Shown here: in pieces, positions 32,206 to 41,744 of the stretch
How positions within the stretch are numbered: position 1 is the first letter of the stretch
How the letters are laid out: every line of letters begins with the position of its first letter
Assembly (NCBI RefSeq): GCF_011759605.1
Contig: NZ_JAAOYX010000001.1
Location: forward strand, 1,913,063-1,977,062
Origin: Luteibacter sp. SG786
GTDB lineage: Bacteria > Pseudomonadota > Gammaproteobacteria > Xanthomonadales > Rhodanobacteraceae
DNA length: 64,000 nucleotides
Direction of reading: 5' to 3'
Position numbers and translations under genes: made by a program
Notes under the pieces: generated by a model
What the model saw: only the letters and a program-made list of their open reading frames with translations
The model's database searches: none
Told to the model about the DNA's origin: nothing

Positions 32206-33741
32206 TCAGAACTCGAACTTGATGCCCTGGGCCAGCGGCAGCGCGTCGGAGTAATTGATGGTGTTGGTCTGGCGGCGCATGTAGACCTTCCACGCGTCGG
32301 AGCCGGATTCGCGGCCGCCGCCGGTTTCCTTTTCGCCGCCGAACGCACCGCCGATCTCGGCACCGGACGTGCCGATGTTCACGTTGGCAATGCCGCAGTC
32401 CGATCCGGATGCGGACAGGTACTGTTCGGCCGCCTTCAGGTCTTGCGTGAAGATGGCCGACGAAAGCCCCTGCGGCACGGCGTTCTGCTGCGCGATGGCG
32501 TCGTCGAGCGTATCGAATGGCATCACGTAGAGGATGGGCGCGAAGGTTTCCGTTTGCACCACCTCATCGGCGTTATTGAGGCCCGTGACGATCGTGGGAA
32601 GCACGAAATTGCCCTTGCGGTCGGTGAGCGCCTTGCCGCCGGTACGCACCGTACCGCCCGCCGCCTTGGCTTTCTCGACGGCCGCGAGGAACGCTTGCAC
32701 GCCCTCGGGGCTGTTCAGCGGGCCCATCAGCGTGGTTGGCAGGGTGGGGTCGCCGATCTTCTGCTCCACCTGTCCGTACGCCTTCACCAGGGTATCGACC
32801 ACGGTGTCATGGATGGACGAATGCACGAACAGGCGGCGCGTGGTGGTGCAACGCTGGCCGGCCGTGCCGACGGCGCCGAACACGATCGCGGGAATGGCGA
32901 GTTTCAGGTCGGCCGACTTATCGAGGATGATGGCGTTGTTGCCGCCCAGCTCGAGCAGGCTGCGGCCCATGCGCTTCGCCACACGCTCGCCGACCATGCG
33001 GCCGACCTTCGTCGAGCCGGTGAAGCTGATGAGCGGAATGCGCTTGTCGTCGACGAATGCCTGCGCGAGGTCGCTGCCGGCATCGTTGAACAGGAAGAAG
33101 ATGTCCGGGAAGCCGCCTTCCTTAAGCGCCTCGTTGCAGATCTTCATCGTGGCGATGGCGGAGAGCGGCGTCTTCGGCGACGGCTTCCAGATGCAGATGT
33201 CGCCGCAGATGGCGGCCAGGAACGCGTTCCAGGCCCACACCGCCACCGGGAAGTTGAAGGCGCTGACGATGCCCACGAGACCGATCGGATGCCACTGCTC
33301 GTACATGCGGTGGCCCGGGCGTTCCGAATGCATGGTGTTGCCGTAGAGCATGCGGCTCTGGCCCACCGCGAAATCGGCGATGTCGATCATTTCCTGCACT
33401 TCGCCGTCGCCTTCGGGCTTGATCTTGCCCATTTCCAGGGCGACCAGCGAACCGAGGGCGTCCTTGTGCTTGCGCAGGGCCTCGCCACAAAGGCGAACGG
33501 CCTCGCCGCGGCGCGGAGCCGGCACGGTGCGCCAGATCGCGAAGGCTTCCTGCGCACGCTGAACGATCGTTTCATAGTCGGCCGGGCTGGACGCCTGCAC
33601 GGTCGCGATGACCTCGCCGGTGGCCGGGTTCACGGCCGTGAGGTTGCCGGCATCGCTGGTGGCGGCCCAAAGGCCACCGCCGAGGTAGGTACCCGACTCG
33701 TTGCTGGTGAGACCGAGTGCGGTGAGGATCTTGGCGGACAT
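32206..33741 (-). CDS. ALDH7-family aldehyde dehydrogenase (aminoadipate semialdehyde type)
   Basis: A 511-residue NAD-dependent aldehyde dehydrogenase resembling antiquitin (ALDH7) and bacterial AmaB. It has [21 protein letters not shown] (NAD-binding Lys), [12 protein letters not shown], the general-base Glu in [11 protein letters not shown], the catalytic Cys in [12 protein letters not shown], and the ALDH7-like C-terminal [27 protein letters not shown]-type loop. It likely oxidises alpha-aminoadipate semialdehyde in lysine breakdown. [10 protein letters not shown] at 33741 is the first plausible start; the upstream extension is not family-like. It lies in the same direction as the methyltransferase-pyrD-murB operon, 13 bases upstream. 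Confidence 0.88.
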   Translation of the reverse strand: MSAKILTALGLTSNESGTYLGGGLWAATSDAGNLTAVNPATGEVIATVQASSPADYETIVQRAQEAFAIWRTVPAPRRGEAVRLCGEALRKHKDALGSLVALEMGKIKPEGDGEVQEMIDIADFAVGQSRMLYGNTMHSERPGHRMYEQWHPIGLVGIVSAFNFPVAVWAWNAFLAAICGDICIWKPSPKTPLSAIATMKICNEALKEGGFPDIFFLFNDAGSDLAQAFVDDKRIPLISFTGSTKVGRMVGERVAKRMGRSLLELGGNNAIILDKSADLKLAIPAIVFGAVGTAGQRCTTTRRLFVHSSIHDTVVDTLVKAYGQVEQKIGDPTLPTTLMGPLNSPEGVQAFLAAVEKAKAAGGTVRTGGKALTDRKGNFVLPTIVTGLNNADEVVQTETFAPILYVMPFDTLDDAIAQQNAVPQGLSSAIFTQDLKAAEQYLSASGSDCGIANVNIGTSGAEIGGAFGGEKETGGGRESGSDAWKVYMRRQTNTINYSDALPLAQGIKFEF

Positions 33742-33797
33742 GGGGGCTCCTTGGACGACAGGCCGGCGGGATGCCGGCGGGCGCGGATAAAGCGCCA

Positions 33798-33803
33798 ATT
33801 CTA
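33798..33803 (-). promoter_or_regulatory. Possible -10 box for the ALDH7 gene
   Basis: TAGAAT read leftward, ending 56 bases before the ATG at 33741. This is the same hexamer seen before several other genes in the window. No clear -35 box. Confidence 0.35.
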
Positions 33804-33949
33804 GCAAACACCGCCTTCACGGCCCGTTGTGCGCTGCGGGACAGACGTCGCGGTCGCGTCGTCGTGGGGACCAGTTGCAAGCACTTCGCAATGACGCGCG
33901 CAAGTGCATGCTTCAGCTGAACTTGTTGAAGCGAGCGGAGCGCCATTTT

Positions 33950-34210
33950 ATGACGCGCATCTATGAGATTCCCTACCAGTCCGATGACGGATCGTTCTGG
34001 ACCGTCCGCCGGAGCGGCGTGTCAGTGGGGCGCTTCCCGTCCCGCTTCGAGGCTTTGCGCGCCGCGGTCAATCTGGCCACGGCCGACGGGGTGGGGGCCA
34101 CCCTTAAGGTGGAGGGAGCCGATGGCATCTGGCGGCCGTTCGGCAGCGATGCCAAGCGGCCGATGTCCGTCCAGGCCACGCCGATGCGTAGGCTTTCCGC
34201 GGTGCGCTGA
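33950..34210 (+). CDS. Small conserved-looking hypothetical protein
   Basis: An 86-residue, basic, soluble protein, MTRIYEIPYQSDDGSFWTVR at its start. It combines two or three beta strands with an alanine-rich helix (EALRAAVNLATADG), a layout reminiscent of DUF2188-type small proteins, but I cannot assign the family. ATG 33950 was chosen because ggag lies 9 bases before it; the longer reading frame upstream has no ribosome site and unusual composition. No function is proposed. Confidence 0.6.
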   Translation: MTRIYEIPYQSDDGSFWTVRRSGVSVGRFPSRFEALRAAVNLATADGVGATLKVEGADGIWRPFGSDAKRPMSVQATPMRRLSAVR

Positions 34211-34239
34211 TGGCCTACCGTGGCGTTACCCGTGCGCCC

Positions 34240-34245
34240 TACAAT
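34240..34245 (+). promoter_or_regulatory. Possible -10 box for the GFA-family gene
   Basis: TACAAT ends 29 bases before the ATG at 34275, suggesting a short leader. No strong -35. Confidence 0.35.
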
Positions 34246-34274
34246 CCTGGCGATTACCTCACCCGGCGACGCGC

Positions 34275-34706
34275 ATGCTGCCCGATATCACGACCTCTCG
34301 CGCCTCTTGTCACTGCGGGACCGTTCGCTTCACCGTCCAGCTGAGCGACGGTCTGCGCACGGCCCGACGCTGCAACTGTTCCTATTGCCGCATGCGCGGG
34401 GCGATTGCTGTTTCCGCCCCCATGGGCGGTATCGTGGTGGAGCAGGGGGAGGACGCACTTGCCCTTTACCAGTTCAACACGGGTACCGCCAAACACTATT
34501 TCTGTTCCAAGTGCGGCATCTACACGTTCCACCAGCGTCGCTCGAACACCGATCAATACGGCGTCAATGTCGCCTGCCTCGAAGGCATCAGCCCGTTCGA
34601 CTTTGCCGAGGTGGCGGTGTTGGATGGTGAAAATCACCCTGCGGATCATCCGAAGACGATAAGCGGAGGGGTTGCTGGATTCCTTCGCTACGTATCTGCT
34701 CAATGA
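34275..34706 (+). CDS. GFA (glutathione-dependent formaldehyde-activating/CENP-V) family protein
   Basis: A 143-residue zinc protein of the GFA fold. Metal-binding cysteines are visible in SCHCGTVRF (near residue 13), RRCNCSYCRMRG (near 35) and YFCSKCGIYTFH (near 80), spaced as in the family. Founding members were thought to condense formaldehyde with glutathione, but most relatives have no proven substrate. The start MLPDITTSRAS at 34275 gives the normal length. It appears to be transcribed alone. Confidence 0.88.
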   Translation: MLPDITTSRASCHCGTVRFTVQLSDGLRTARRCNCSYCRMRGAIAVSAPMGGIVVEQGEDALALYQFNTGTAKHYFCSKCGIYTFHQRRSNTDQYGVNVACLEGISPFDFAEVAVLDGENHPADHPKTISGGVAGFLRYVSAQ

Positions 34707-34977
34707 GTCCTCTCGGCCCCCCCGTCGGTGTGGTTTTCGCTTCGTGGGGTGGGCTTGCCTTGCGGCCTCGCGCTCGGCGTGTTCCGTTGCTTGAGAGCCA
34801 GTACCCGTTTCCCTCGCCGCGAAGACTTACGTCGTTCCTTGCGAAGCGAGACCGCTGCGCGGCTTTCCCTCGTGTGTTTCGTGATGGTTTTCCCGGCGTC
34901 GTCAGTACCGAGTGTGCAGGTACTATGAGCCGGATCGCGAGGGTGGCAAAATACGGCCCTTGTGTAGAGCCACTTCA
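34707..34977. other. Intergenic region before tRNA-Arg
   Basis: These 271 bases have less coding-like composition than their surroundings, with no credible gene. The only hint of function is the AT-rich aaaatacgg about 35 bases before the tRNA, a possible -10 region for it. Confidence 0.5.
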
Positions 34978-35054
34978 GGCCCCGTAGCTCAGCTGGATAG
35001 AGCGTCCCCCTCCTAAGGGGAAGGTCGCCCGTTCGAATCGGGCCGGGGTCACCA
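34978..35054 (+). tRNA. tRNA-Arg (CCU anticodon)
   Basis: A 77-nt tRNA with all arms folding: acceptor GGCCCCG with CGGGGTC (one G-T pair), D arm GCTC/GAGC, anticodon stem TCCCC/GGGGA with loop CTCCTAA giving anticodon CCT (reads AGG, Arg), and T arm GCCCG/CGGGC with TTCGAAT. The CCA end is encoded. tRNA genes often serve as island attachment sites, but no integrase or repeated 3' end is seen nearby. Confidence 0.96.
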
Positions 35055-35110
35055 GCTTTGAACCGCCGCCCGGCAGGGCTTGCGGTGACCGCCCCCACTG
35101 GAGAGCCGCC

Positions 35111-36496
35111 ATGACCCGTTCGTTCGACGCCATCATCGTCGGTGCCGGACAGGCGGGACCTGCGCTGGCGAACCGCCTTACCGGCGCCGGCAAGACCGTT
35201 GCCATTGTCGAACGACACCTCGTCGGCGGCACGTGCGTCAACACAGGGTGCAAGCCCACCAAGACCCTCGTCGCCAGCGCCTACGCGGCGCAGCTCGCCC
35301 GACGTGGCGCCGAATACGGGGTGGGCGTAGGAGCGGTGTCGATCGACATGCCGACGGTGGCGGCGCGTGCGCGCAAGGTGATCCTCGACTCGCGCAAAGG
35401 CAACGAGGACTGGCTGGCAGGCATGCCGGGGCTCACACTCATCCGCGGACACGCACGCTTTGTCGCGCCGCGTCGGCTCGAGGTGAATGGCGAAACGATC
35501 GAGGCGCCCCAGGTTTTCCTCAATGTCGGGGGGCGCGCCAACGTGCCGGATTTCCCGGGCGTCGACGAGGTGGACTACCTGACCAACAGCACCATCATCC
35601 CAATGGAGTCGGTGCCCGAACATCTGGTCGTCGTCGGTGGCAGCTACATAGGCCTGGAGTTCGCACAGATGTACCGTCGCTTCGGGGCGAAGGTGACGGT
35701 GGTGGAGCAGGGGCCTCGGCTGGTGCAACGCGAAGACGAAGACGTCTCCGCCGAGATCCGCGCCTTCCTGGAAGGCGAGGGCATCGAAGTACGCACCGAC
35801 GCGTGCTGTATTCGCCTGGCAAGGCACCCCAACGGTGTGAGCGTGGGTGTGGATTGCACGGACGGCTCGCCGGAAGTGGTCGGCACGCACGTGCTGCTTG
35901 CCGTCGGACGCCGCCCCAACACCGACGACCTGGGTCTGGACAAGGCCGGCATCGCCGTCGACGAGCGCGGATACATCAAGGTGGACGACCGGCTCGCCAC
36001 GAGTGCCGAAGGCGTCTGGGCCATGGGCGACTGCAATGGCAAGGGTGCCTTCACGCACACGGCGTGGAACGACTACGAGATCGTGGCCGCCAACCTGCTC
36101 GATGGCGGCGACCGCAAGGTCAGCGATCGCATCCTGGGGTATGCGCTCTACGTCGATCCGCCGCTGGGGAGGGTGGGCATGACGGAAACCCAGGCGCGCG
36201 CCAGCGGCAGGCCACTGCTGGTGTCGAAGCGCCCGATGACGCGCGTGGGGCGCGCCGTGGAAAAAGCCGAGACGCATGGCTTCATGAAGGTCGTCGCGGA
36301 CGCGGAAACGAAACAGATCCTTGGTGCCGCGATTCTCGGCACCGGCGGTGACGAAGCCATCCACGGTATTCTCGACATGATGAACGCGAAGGCATCCATC
36401 GGCACCTTGCAATGGGCCGTGCCGATCCATCCAACGGTGTCCGAGCTGATCCCCACGCTGATCGGCGATCTTCAGCCGGCCGAAACGAACCGCTGA
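35111..36496 (+). CDS. FAD-dependent pyridine nucleotide-disulfide oxidoreductase
   Basis: A 461-residue class I flavoprotein disulfide reductase. FAD site IVGAGQAGPALANRL; redox Cys pair Cys42/Cys47 in GGTCVNTGCKPTKT; NAD site VVGGSYIGLEFAQMY; second FAD motif GVWAMGDCNGKGAFTHTA; and the active-site His-Glu segment AVPIHPTVSELIPT at the dimer interface. It resembles mercuric reductase-like or dihydrolipoamide dehydrogenase-like proteins. It lacks the N-terminal metal-binding domain and the C-terminal Cys pair of MerA, so mercury reduction is not supported. The electron acceptor is unknown. It converges on an aldehyde dehydrogenase gene 22 bases away. Confidence 0.88.
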   Translation: MTRSFDAIIVGAGQAGPALANRLTGAGKTVAIVERHLVGGTCVNTGCKPTKTLVASAYAAQLARRGAEYGVGVGAVSIDMPTVAARARKVILDSRKGNEDWLAGMPGLTLIRGHARFVAPRRLEVNGETIEAPQVFLNVGGRANVPDFPGVDEVDYLTNSTIIPMESVPEHLVVVGGSYIGLEFAQMYRRFGAKVTVVEQGPRLVQREDEDVSAEIRAFLEGEGIEVRTDACCIRLARHPNGVSVGVDCTDGSPEVVGTHVLLAVGRRPNTDDLGLDKAGIAVDERGYIKVDDRLATSAEGVWAMGDCNGKGAFTHTAWNDYEIVAANLLDGGDRKVSDRILGYALYVDPPLGRVGMTETQARASGRPLLVSKRPMTRVGRAVEKAETHGFMKVVADAETKQILGAAILGTGGDEAIHGILDMMNAKASIGTLQWAVPIHPTVSELIPTLIGDLQPAETNR

Positions 36497-36518
36497 CCGA
36501 GAAGGGGGCGCGGTCCGG

Positions 36519-37952
36519 TCAGACGTCCCGAATCACCATCAACCGCGTTTCGGTCATGTCCTCGATCGCATAGCGCACGCCTTCCCGCCCGATTCCCGAT
36601 GACTTCACGCCGCCGTACGGCATGTTGTCCACGCGGAAGCTCGGCACGTCGTTGACGATCACGCCGCCCTGTTCGAGTTCGTCCCAGGCACGCATCGCGT
36701 GGCGCAGGTCGTTGGTGAACACGCCGGCCTGCAAGCCGAAGTCGGAGTCGTTGGCGAAGGCCAACGCCTCGTCGAAGGTCATGAAGCGTTGCAGGATCGC
36801 CACCGGCCCGAAGGCTTCCATGCGCTGCAGCTTTGCATCGCGCGGCACGTTTTCCAGCAACGTGGCCTCAAGCATGGCGCCTTTCCTGCCGCCGCCGCAC
36901 AGGATGCGGCCACCGGTCTTCTTTGCTTCGGCGATCCAGCCCTCGAGCCGTTCCGCCGCCGCAGTGTCGATCATGGGCCCGAGGAAAGTGGACTTCTTCT
37001 TCGGGTCGCCGGCTTTCAGCGCTTTCACCTTCGCCACGAGCTTGCGGCGCAGTGCGTCGTACACGTCGTCGTGGACAAGGATCCGCTGCACGCTGATGCA
37101 GCTTTGCCCCGACTGGTAAAAGGCGCCGAACACGAGCCGGTCGACCACGGCATCGAGCCGGTCGGCCTGGTCGCCGTCCACGATGCAGGCGGCATTGCCG
37201 CCCAGTTCGAGCGTCACCTTCTTGTGACCCGCGCGCGCCTTGAGGTCCCAGCCGATAAGCCCGCCAGTGAACGAAAGCAGCTTGAGGCGCGCGTCGGTCA
37301 CGAGCGGCTCGGCATGCTTGCCATCCAGCGGAAGGATGGAAAACGCGCCTTTCGGCAAGTCGGTCTCCGCAAGGATCTCGCCGATGATCAGTGCCCCGAG
37401 GGGTGTCTTCTCCGACGGTTTCAGCACGAACGGGCAACCCGCGGCGATGGCGGGCGCGACCTTGTGCGCGACGAGGTTCAGCGGGAAGTTGAAGGGCGTG
37501 ATGAACGCCACCGGCCCTAGGGGCACCCGCCTCGTGTAGCCGTGGTAGCCGGCGGTGCGCGGCGAGATCTCGAGATTGAGGGTCTCGCCGTCGATGCGCA
37601 CGGACTCCTCCGCCGCGATCTTGAAGGTATCGATGAGGCGGACGACTTCGCCCAGTGCATCGTTGATGGGCTTGCCGGCCTCGACACACAGCGCATAGGC
37701 CAGCTCGTCGCGTCGCTCCTGGAAGCGGCGCACACAATGTTCGAGCACCGCCTGCCGTTCGTAGGGGCGAAAGCGCTTCATGGCGGGAGCCGCCGCCGTT
37801 GCCGAAGCGATGGCTCGCTCCAGTGCCGCCGCGTCGGGCAGGGCCACTCGCGTCGCCACCTTGCCGGTGTATTTGTCCAGTACGTCGAGCTTCTTCTTGC
37901 CGGGCTTCACCGGCTTGTTCGCCACGTAGTAGGGGTAGCTCTTGGCGAGCAT
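36519..37952 (-). CDS. Aldehyde dehydrogenase family protein
   Basis: A 477-residue NAD(P)-dependent aldehyde dehydrogenase. FITPFNFPLNLVAHKVAPAI and the Lys of CPFVLKPSEKTP bind the cofactor; the general base is in VTLELGGNAACIV; the catalytic Cys is in YQSGQSCISVQRI; the C-terminal MPYGGVKSSGIGREG is canonical. It looks closest to glyceraldehyde-3-phosphate/lactaldehyde-type dehydrogenases, but the substrate is not settled by context. The start MLAKSYPYYV at 37952 avoids an upstream extension without homologous features. Confidence 0.88.
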   Translation of the reverse strand: MLAKSYPYYVANKPVKPGKKKLDVLDKYTGKVATRVALPDAAALERAIASATAAAPAMKRFRPYERQAVLEHCVRRFQERRDELAYALCVEAGKPINDALGEVVRLIDTFKIAAEESVRIDGETLNLEISPRTAGYHGYTRRVPLGPVAFITPFNFPLNLVAHKVAPAIAAGCPFVLKPSEKTPLGALIIGEILAETDLPKGAFSILPLDGKHAEPLVTDARLKLLSFTGGLIGWDLKARAGHKKVTLELGGNAACIVDGDQADRLDAVVDRLVFGAFYQSGQSCISVQRILVHDDVYDALRRKLVAKVKALKAGDPKKKSTFLGPMIDTAAAERLEGWIAEAKKTGGRILCGGGRKGAMLEATLLENVPRDAKLQRMEAFGPVAILQRFMTFDEALAFANDSDFGLQAGVFTNDLRHAMRAWDELEQGGVIVNDVPSFRVDNMPYGGVKSSGIGREGVRYAIEDMTETRLMVIRDV

Positions 37953-38025
37953 GGGGGAACTCCATTGCGCCGATCGATGGGGGAGGATGACTCCCGCCGC
38001 GTTCACTGCCCGTATACGGGTACGC

Positions 38026-39372
38026 CTAGCCTTCGCTGCGCACCTTGATCTCGCCGTTGCCGAGCATCACGCGCAGGCGGTCGCCCGGCGACACGTCGGA
38101 TGCGCGGCGCACGATGGCTTCGTGCTGGTCGAAGACGATGGCATAACCGCGCTCGAGCGTCGCCAGCGGGCTGACCGCGTGCAGCGTGCGTCCTTGTTCC
38201 GCGAGGCGCAGGCGGTCGCGCTCGATCCGCCGCGCGATGGCCACGGACAGGCGCTGGCGCAGGTCGGCGATGCGTACGCGGGAAGGCGTGAGCCGCAGGC
38301 GGGGATGCTGGGCCGCCAGGCGGGCATGCAGGCGTTCCAGCCGCGCGCGGCGCAGGTTGTTCGTCTGCCCCACGGTGACGTAGAGGCGGCGCCGCAACGC
38401 TTCCAGGCGCTGTGCGTCGCGCGCGAGACGGGCCTGCGGCCGCTGCGCATTGAGGCGCGCCTGCCATTGGTCGGCACGCTGCGCCGCGGCCTGGAGACGG
38501 CGCGCCATCAGCGTGGCCATGCGCTGGCGCAGCCGTGCCAGCTGCCGTGCGATGTCGCCCGATTCCGGCACAAGCAGTTCCGCCGCGGCCGATGGCGTGG
38601 GCGCACGGAGGTCCGCCACGAAATCGGCGATGGTGAAGTCCACCTCGTGGCCGACCGCGGACACCACGGGAACGGCGCTCGCATGGATGGCGCGCGCCAC
38701 CTGTTCGTCGTTGAAGGCCCAGAGGTCTTCGAGCGAGCCGCCGCCGCGCGTCACCAGCAACACGTCGTAGAGGCCGCTCGACGAGGCCCGGCGAAGCATC
38801 GATGCGATGGCGGCGGGCGCTTCGCGCCCCTGCACGGGCACCGGAAGCACATCCACCTCGGCAAGGCCGAAGCGTCGGCCGAGCACGCTCAATACATCGC
38901 GTATCGCGGCGCCCGTGGGCGAGGTGATCACACCGATACGGCCGGGGAAGGGCGGCAGCGTGCGCTTGCGCTCGGGCGCAAAAAGGCCCTCCGCCCCGAG
39001 GCGCGCCTTGAGCTGCTCGAATTCTCGCTGCAAGGCGCCTTCGCCAGCGGGCTCCATGTGGTCGGCCACCAGTTGGAACTCGCCGCGCGCTTCATAGAGC
39101 CCTACCTTGGCACGCATGAGCACGTGCATGCCGTCCACCGGACGGAAGCGCAGGCGAGAGGCGGCCATGCGGAACATGGCGCAGCGGACCTGCGCGTTGG
39201 CGTCTTTCAGTGTGAAGTAGACGTGCCCCGAGGAAGGCCGCGCCACGTTCGACAACTCGCCCTCGATCCAGACACCCATGGGCAGGGCATCTTCCAGCAG
39301 GTCGCGCACCAGCCGGTTGAGGCCGGTGGGTGTCAGGATCTCCGGAGGCGCGCGGTCATCGTGTGCTGACAT
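38026..39372 (-). CDS. xseA: Exodeoxyribonuclease VII large subunit
   Basis: A 448-residue XseA. The N-terminal OB fold ([25 protein letters not shown]) binds single-stranded DNA, the catalytic region contains [15 protein letters not shown] and [15 protein letters not shown], and the long helical C-terminal part (about 270-400) is rich in Arg/Gln/Leu coiled coil that holds XseB copies. With XseB it digests single-stranded DNA from both ends. xseB is not adjacent. Confidence 0.95.
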   Translation of the reverse strand: MSAHDDRAPPEILTPTGLNRLVRDLLEDALPMGVWIEGELSNVARPSSGHVYFTLKDANAQVRCAMFRMAASRLRFRPVDGMHVLMRAKVGLYEARGEFQLVADHMEPAGEGALQREFEQLKARLGAEGLFAPERKRTLPPFPGRIGVITSPTGAAIRDVLSVLGRRFGLAEVDVLPVPVQGREAPAAIASMLRRASSSGLYDVLLVTRGGGSLEDLWAFNDEQVARAIHASAVPVVSAVGHEVDFTIADFVADLRAPTPSAAAELLVPESGDIARQLARLRQRMATLMARRLQAAAQRADQWQARLNAQRPQARLARDAQRLEALRRRLYVTVGQTNNLRRARLERLHARLAAQHPRLRLTPSRVRIADLRQRLSVAIARRIERDRLRLAEQGRTLHAVSPLATLERGYAIVFDQHEAIVRRASDVSPGDRLRVMLGNGEIKVRSEG

Positions 39373-39446
39373 GGGCCGCCGAGGTTAGCACGGCGGCGGC
39401 GAATGTCGATGGGGCAGGGACTTACCGCGCACTCCTTATAAAAACA

Positions 39447-41054
39447 TCACATCCGGAAGACACCGAAGCGGCCCTGCTCGATGGGCGCGTTGAGCGAGGC
39501 GGAGATGGCAAGGCCCAGGACGCGCCGCGTATCGGCCGGGTCGATGATCCCGTCGTCCCAGAGCCGTGCACTGGCGTAGTAGGGATGCCCCTGGCGCTCG
39601 TACTGGTCGCGGATGGGCGCCTTGAAGGCTTCCTCGTCCTCCGCGCTCCATGCCCCGCCACCAGCCTCGATGCCGTCGCGCCGGACCGTGGCGAGTACCG
39701 ACGCGGCCTGTTCGCCGCCCATGACACTGATGCGTGCGTTCGGCCACATCCAGAGGAAACGGGCGCCGTATGCGCGACCGCACATGGCGTAGTTGCCGGC
39801 ACCGAAGCTGCCGCCGATCACCACGGTGAACTTGGGCACGTGCGAGCATGCGACCGCGGTGACCATCTTCGCCCCGTCCTTCGCGATGCCGCCGTTCTCG
39901 TACTTGCGGCCGACCATGAAGCCCGTGATGTTCTGGAGGAACACCAGCGGTACGTTGCGCTGGTTGCACAGCTCGATGAAGTGCGCGCCCTTCTGCGCCG
40001 ACTCGCCGAACAGGATGCCGTTGTTCGCCACGATGCCCACCGGGTAGCCGTGGATGTGCGCGAACCCGGTGACCAACGTCTTGCCATAGCGCGCCTTGAA
40101 TTCATGGAATTCGGAGTCGTCCACCAGTCGCGCGATCACCTCGCGGATGTCGAACGGGCGGCGGGTGTCTTCCGGAATCACCCCGTAGAGTTCTTCGGCC
40201 GCGAAGCGCGGTTCAAGCGGCGGGCGCACGGCAAGCGGCTGCTTCTTCACGCGGTTCAGCGAACCCACGATATCGCGGGCGATCGCGAGCGCGTGGGCGT
40301 CGTTTTCCGCGAAGTGGTCGGCGACGCCGGACACCGACGTGTGCACGTCCGCCCCGCCAAGCGCCTCGGCGTCCACGACCTCGCCCGTGGCCGCCTTCAC
40401 CAGCGGGGGGCCGCCGAGGAAGATCGTGCCCTGCTCGCGGACGATGATGGTTTCGTCGCTCATCGCGGGGACGTAGGCGCCGCCAGCGGTACAGGATCCC
40501 ATCACCACGGCGATCTGCGGGATCCCCTGCGCGCTCATGCGCGCCTGGTTGTAGAAGATGCGCCCGAAGTGCTCGCGGTCCGGGAACACTTCGTCCTGGA
40601 GGGGGAGGAAGGCGCCGCCGGAATCGACGAGGTACACGCAGGGCAGCCGGTTCTCCATTGCCACTTCCTGCGCGCGCAGATGCTTCTTCACCGTCATCGG
40701 GAAATAGGTGCCGCCTTTGACGGTGGCATCGTTCGCGAGCACCACCACTTCCTGGCCCATCACCCGCCCGATACCGGCAATGACACCCGCCGCGGGCGCG
40801 GCGTCGTCATACATGCCGTGCGCGGCGAGCGGGGCGATTTCGAGGAAGGGCGAGCCCGGATCGAGGAGCGCGCGGATGCGTTCGCGCGGAAGGAGTTTGC
40901 CCCTGGCCACATGCTTTTCGCGAGCCTTCGCCCCGCCACCTTCGGCGGTGCGCTTCAATGTCTCGCGCAGGTCCTCCGTCAGTGCGCGCAGGCGCAAACT
41001 GGAGGCCTGGAATTCGGTGGAACGGGTATCGAGCTGCGACGTGAGGATGGGCAT
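39447..41054 (-). CDS. liuB: Methylcrotonoyl-CoA carboxylase, carboxyltransferase (beta) subunit
   Basis: A 535-residue carboxyltransferase of the acyl-CoA carboxylase family, matching LiuB/MccB of leucine breakdown in length and in its opening ([15 protein letters not shown]). Acyl-CoA and biotin oxyanion-hole regions are present ([48 protein letters not shown]). Start 41054 was chosen by this similarity; a weak ribosome site precedes it. The biotin-carrying alpha subunit that it needs, and liuA/liuC/liuE, are not next to it, although an isovaleryl-CoA dehydrogenase lies 5 kb to the right. Confidence 0.9.
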   Translation of the reverse strand: MPILTSQLDTRSTEFQASSLRLRALTEDLRETLKRTAEGGGAKAREKHVARGKLLPRERIRALLDPGSPFLEIAPLAAHGMYDDAAPAAGVIAGIGRVMGQEVVVLANDATVKGGTYFPMTVKKHLRAQEVAMENRLPCVYLVDSGGAFLPLQDEVFPDREHFGRIFYNQARMSAQGIPQIAVVMGSCTAGGAYVPAMSDETIIVREQGTIFLGGPPLVKAATGEVVDAEALGGADVHTSVSGVADHFAENDAHALAIARDIVGSLNRVKKQPLAVRPPLEPRFAAEELYGVIPEDTRRPFDIREVIARLVDDSEFHEFKARYGKTLVTGFAHIHGYPVGIVANNGILFGESAQKGAHFIELCNQRNVPLVFLQNITGFMVGRKYENGGIAKDGAKMVTAVACSHVPKFTVVIGGSFGAGNYAMCGRAYGARFLWMWPNARISVMGGEQAASVLATVRRDGIEAGGGAWSAEDEEAFKAPIRDQYERQGHPYYASARLWDDGIIDPADTRRVLGLAISASLNAPIEQGRFGVFRM

Positions 41055-41146
41055 GAGGGTTTCACGGGCGGACCAAACCGACATGATAGCGGCGCGGCCC
41101 ATCAGGCTAACGCTGCGTTGCGGTAGGAACGGCCGGGGGAGAGGGC

Positions 41147-41174
41147 AAAAAAGCGGCCACCCGAAGGTGGCCGC
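41147..41174 (-). terminator. Rho-independent terminator of the lipoprotein gene
   Basis: On the minus strand a perfect 9-bp stem, GCGGCCACC and its complement (41153-41161 with 41166-41174), has a 4-base loop and is followed by a run of six T. It lies 30 bases after the stop of the alanine-rich lipoprotein gene. Confidence 0.88.
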
Positions 41175-41204
41175 CCTTTGCATCGAAGATAAACCTGGAA
41201 AGGC

Positions 41205-41588
41205 TTACTTCTTGGTGTCGTCCGCAGCGCTCTTGGCGTTGTCGGCAGCGTCCTTCGCCTGGTCAGCCGACTTGTCGGCCTGATCGGCGGCGTTGGAAGC
41301 AGCGTCCTTGGCCATGTCGGAAGAGCCACCGGCCGTGGAAGCCGAAGCGGCGGCCTGAGCCTGCGAAGCAGCGTCCTTGGCCTGGTCAGCGGACTGCTGA
41401 GCCTGGTCGGCGGCCTGCGAGGTCGCGGCGTTCTGCGACTGGTCGGCGGCCTGCTGGGCCTTGTCCGCCTGCTGCTGAGCATCGGCAGCCGACTTCTGGG
41501 CGTCTTGCGCGGAATCCTGCGCGCCGTTGCTGCAAGCTGCCAGAAGCGCGACGAGCGCAGAGGCGAGAAGGGTACGCGTCAAATTCAT
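41205..41588 (-). CDS. Alanine-zipper lipoprotein (Lpp/OprI-like)
   Basis: A 127-residue lipoprotein: signal peptide with lipobox LLAAC (Cys about 19), then almost 100 residues made of Ala, Gln, Asp, Lys and Ser in a heptad-like pattern (AADQAQQSADQAKDAA and variants), which predicts a long trimeric alanine coiled coil. A short glycine/serine break (about residues 85-92) divides it. It is longer than Lpp or OprI, and the C-terminal DDTKK could permit peptidoglycan linkage through Lys, but this is inferred. It has a strong ribosome site (aaggagaaac), an AT-rich upstream region and its own terminator, so expression is probably high. Confidence 0.85.
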   Translation of the reverse strand: MNLTRTLLASALVALLAACSNGAQDSAQDAQKSAADAQQQADKAQQAADQSQNAATSQAADQAQQSADQAKDAASQAQAAASASTAGGSSDMAKDAASNAADQADKSADQAKDAADNAKSAADDTKK

Positions 41589-41744
41589 TATGTTTCTCCT
41601 TAGCCGTGGAATGCCGTTAGGCGGGCGTATTAATAGCTCAGTTGTATTCACTTAGCTACACATAGAGCCATTTCGCTTCAGGGCGCATTAAAACCTATGT
41701 ATGTCGCGTGATCGTTCCGGTATGTGCGCCTTTCGACGGCAGCT

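Noticed and set aside
34703-34987. Open frame of 94 codons before the tRNA
   Set aside because: It runs into the tRNA, has no ribosome site and shows no protein-like pattern.
34978-35054. tRNA-Arg as a genomic-island attachment site
   Set aside because: No integrase, no direct repeat of the tRNA 3' end and no shift in gene character was seen downstream; flanking genes are ordinary metabolic genes.
35111-36496. Mercuric reductase (MerA)
   Set aside because: The CVNTGC redox pair fits, but the N-terminal metal-binding domain and the C-terminal Cys pair needed for Hg(II) are missing, and no mer genes are near. It is left as a general disulfide reductase.
36493-36522. Terminator between the convergent reductase and aldehyde dehydrogenase genes
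   Set aside because: A 7-bp stem (ctgaccg/cggtcag) exists but with a 16-base loop and no T run; too weak to call.
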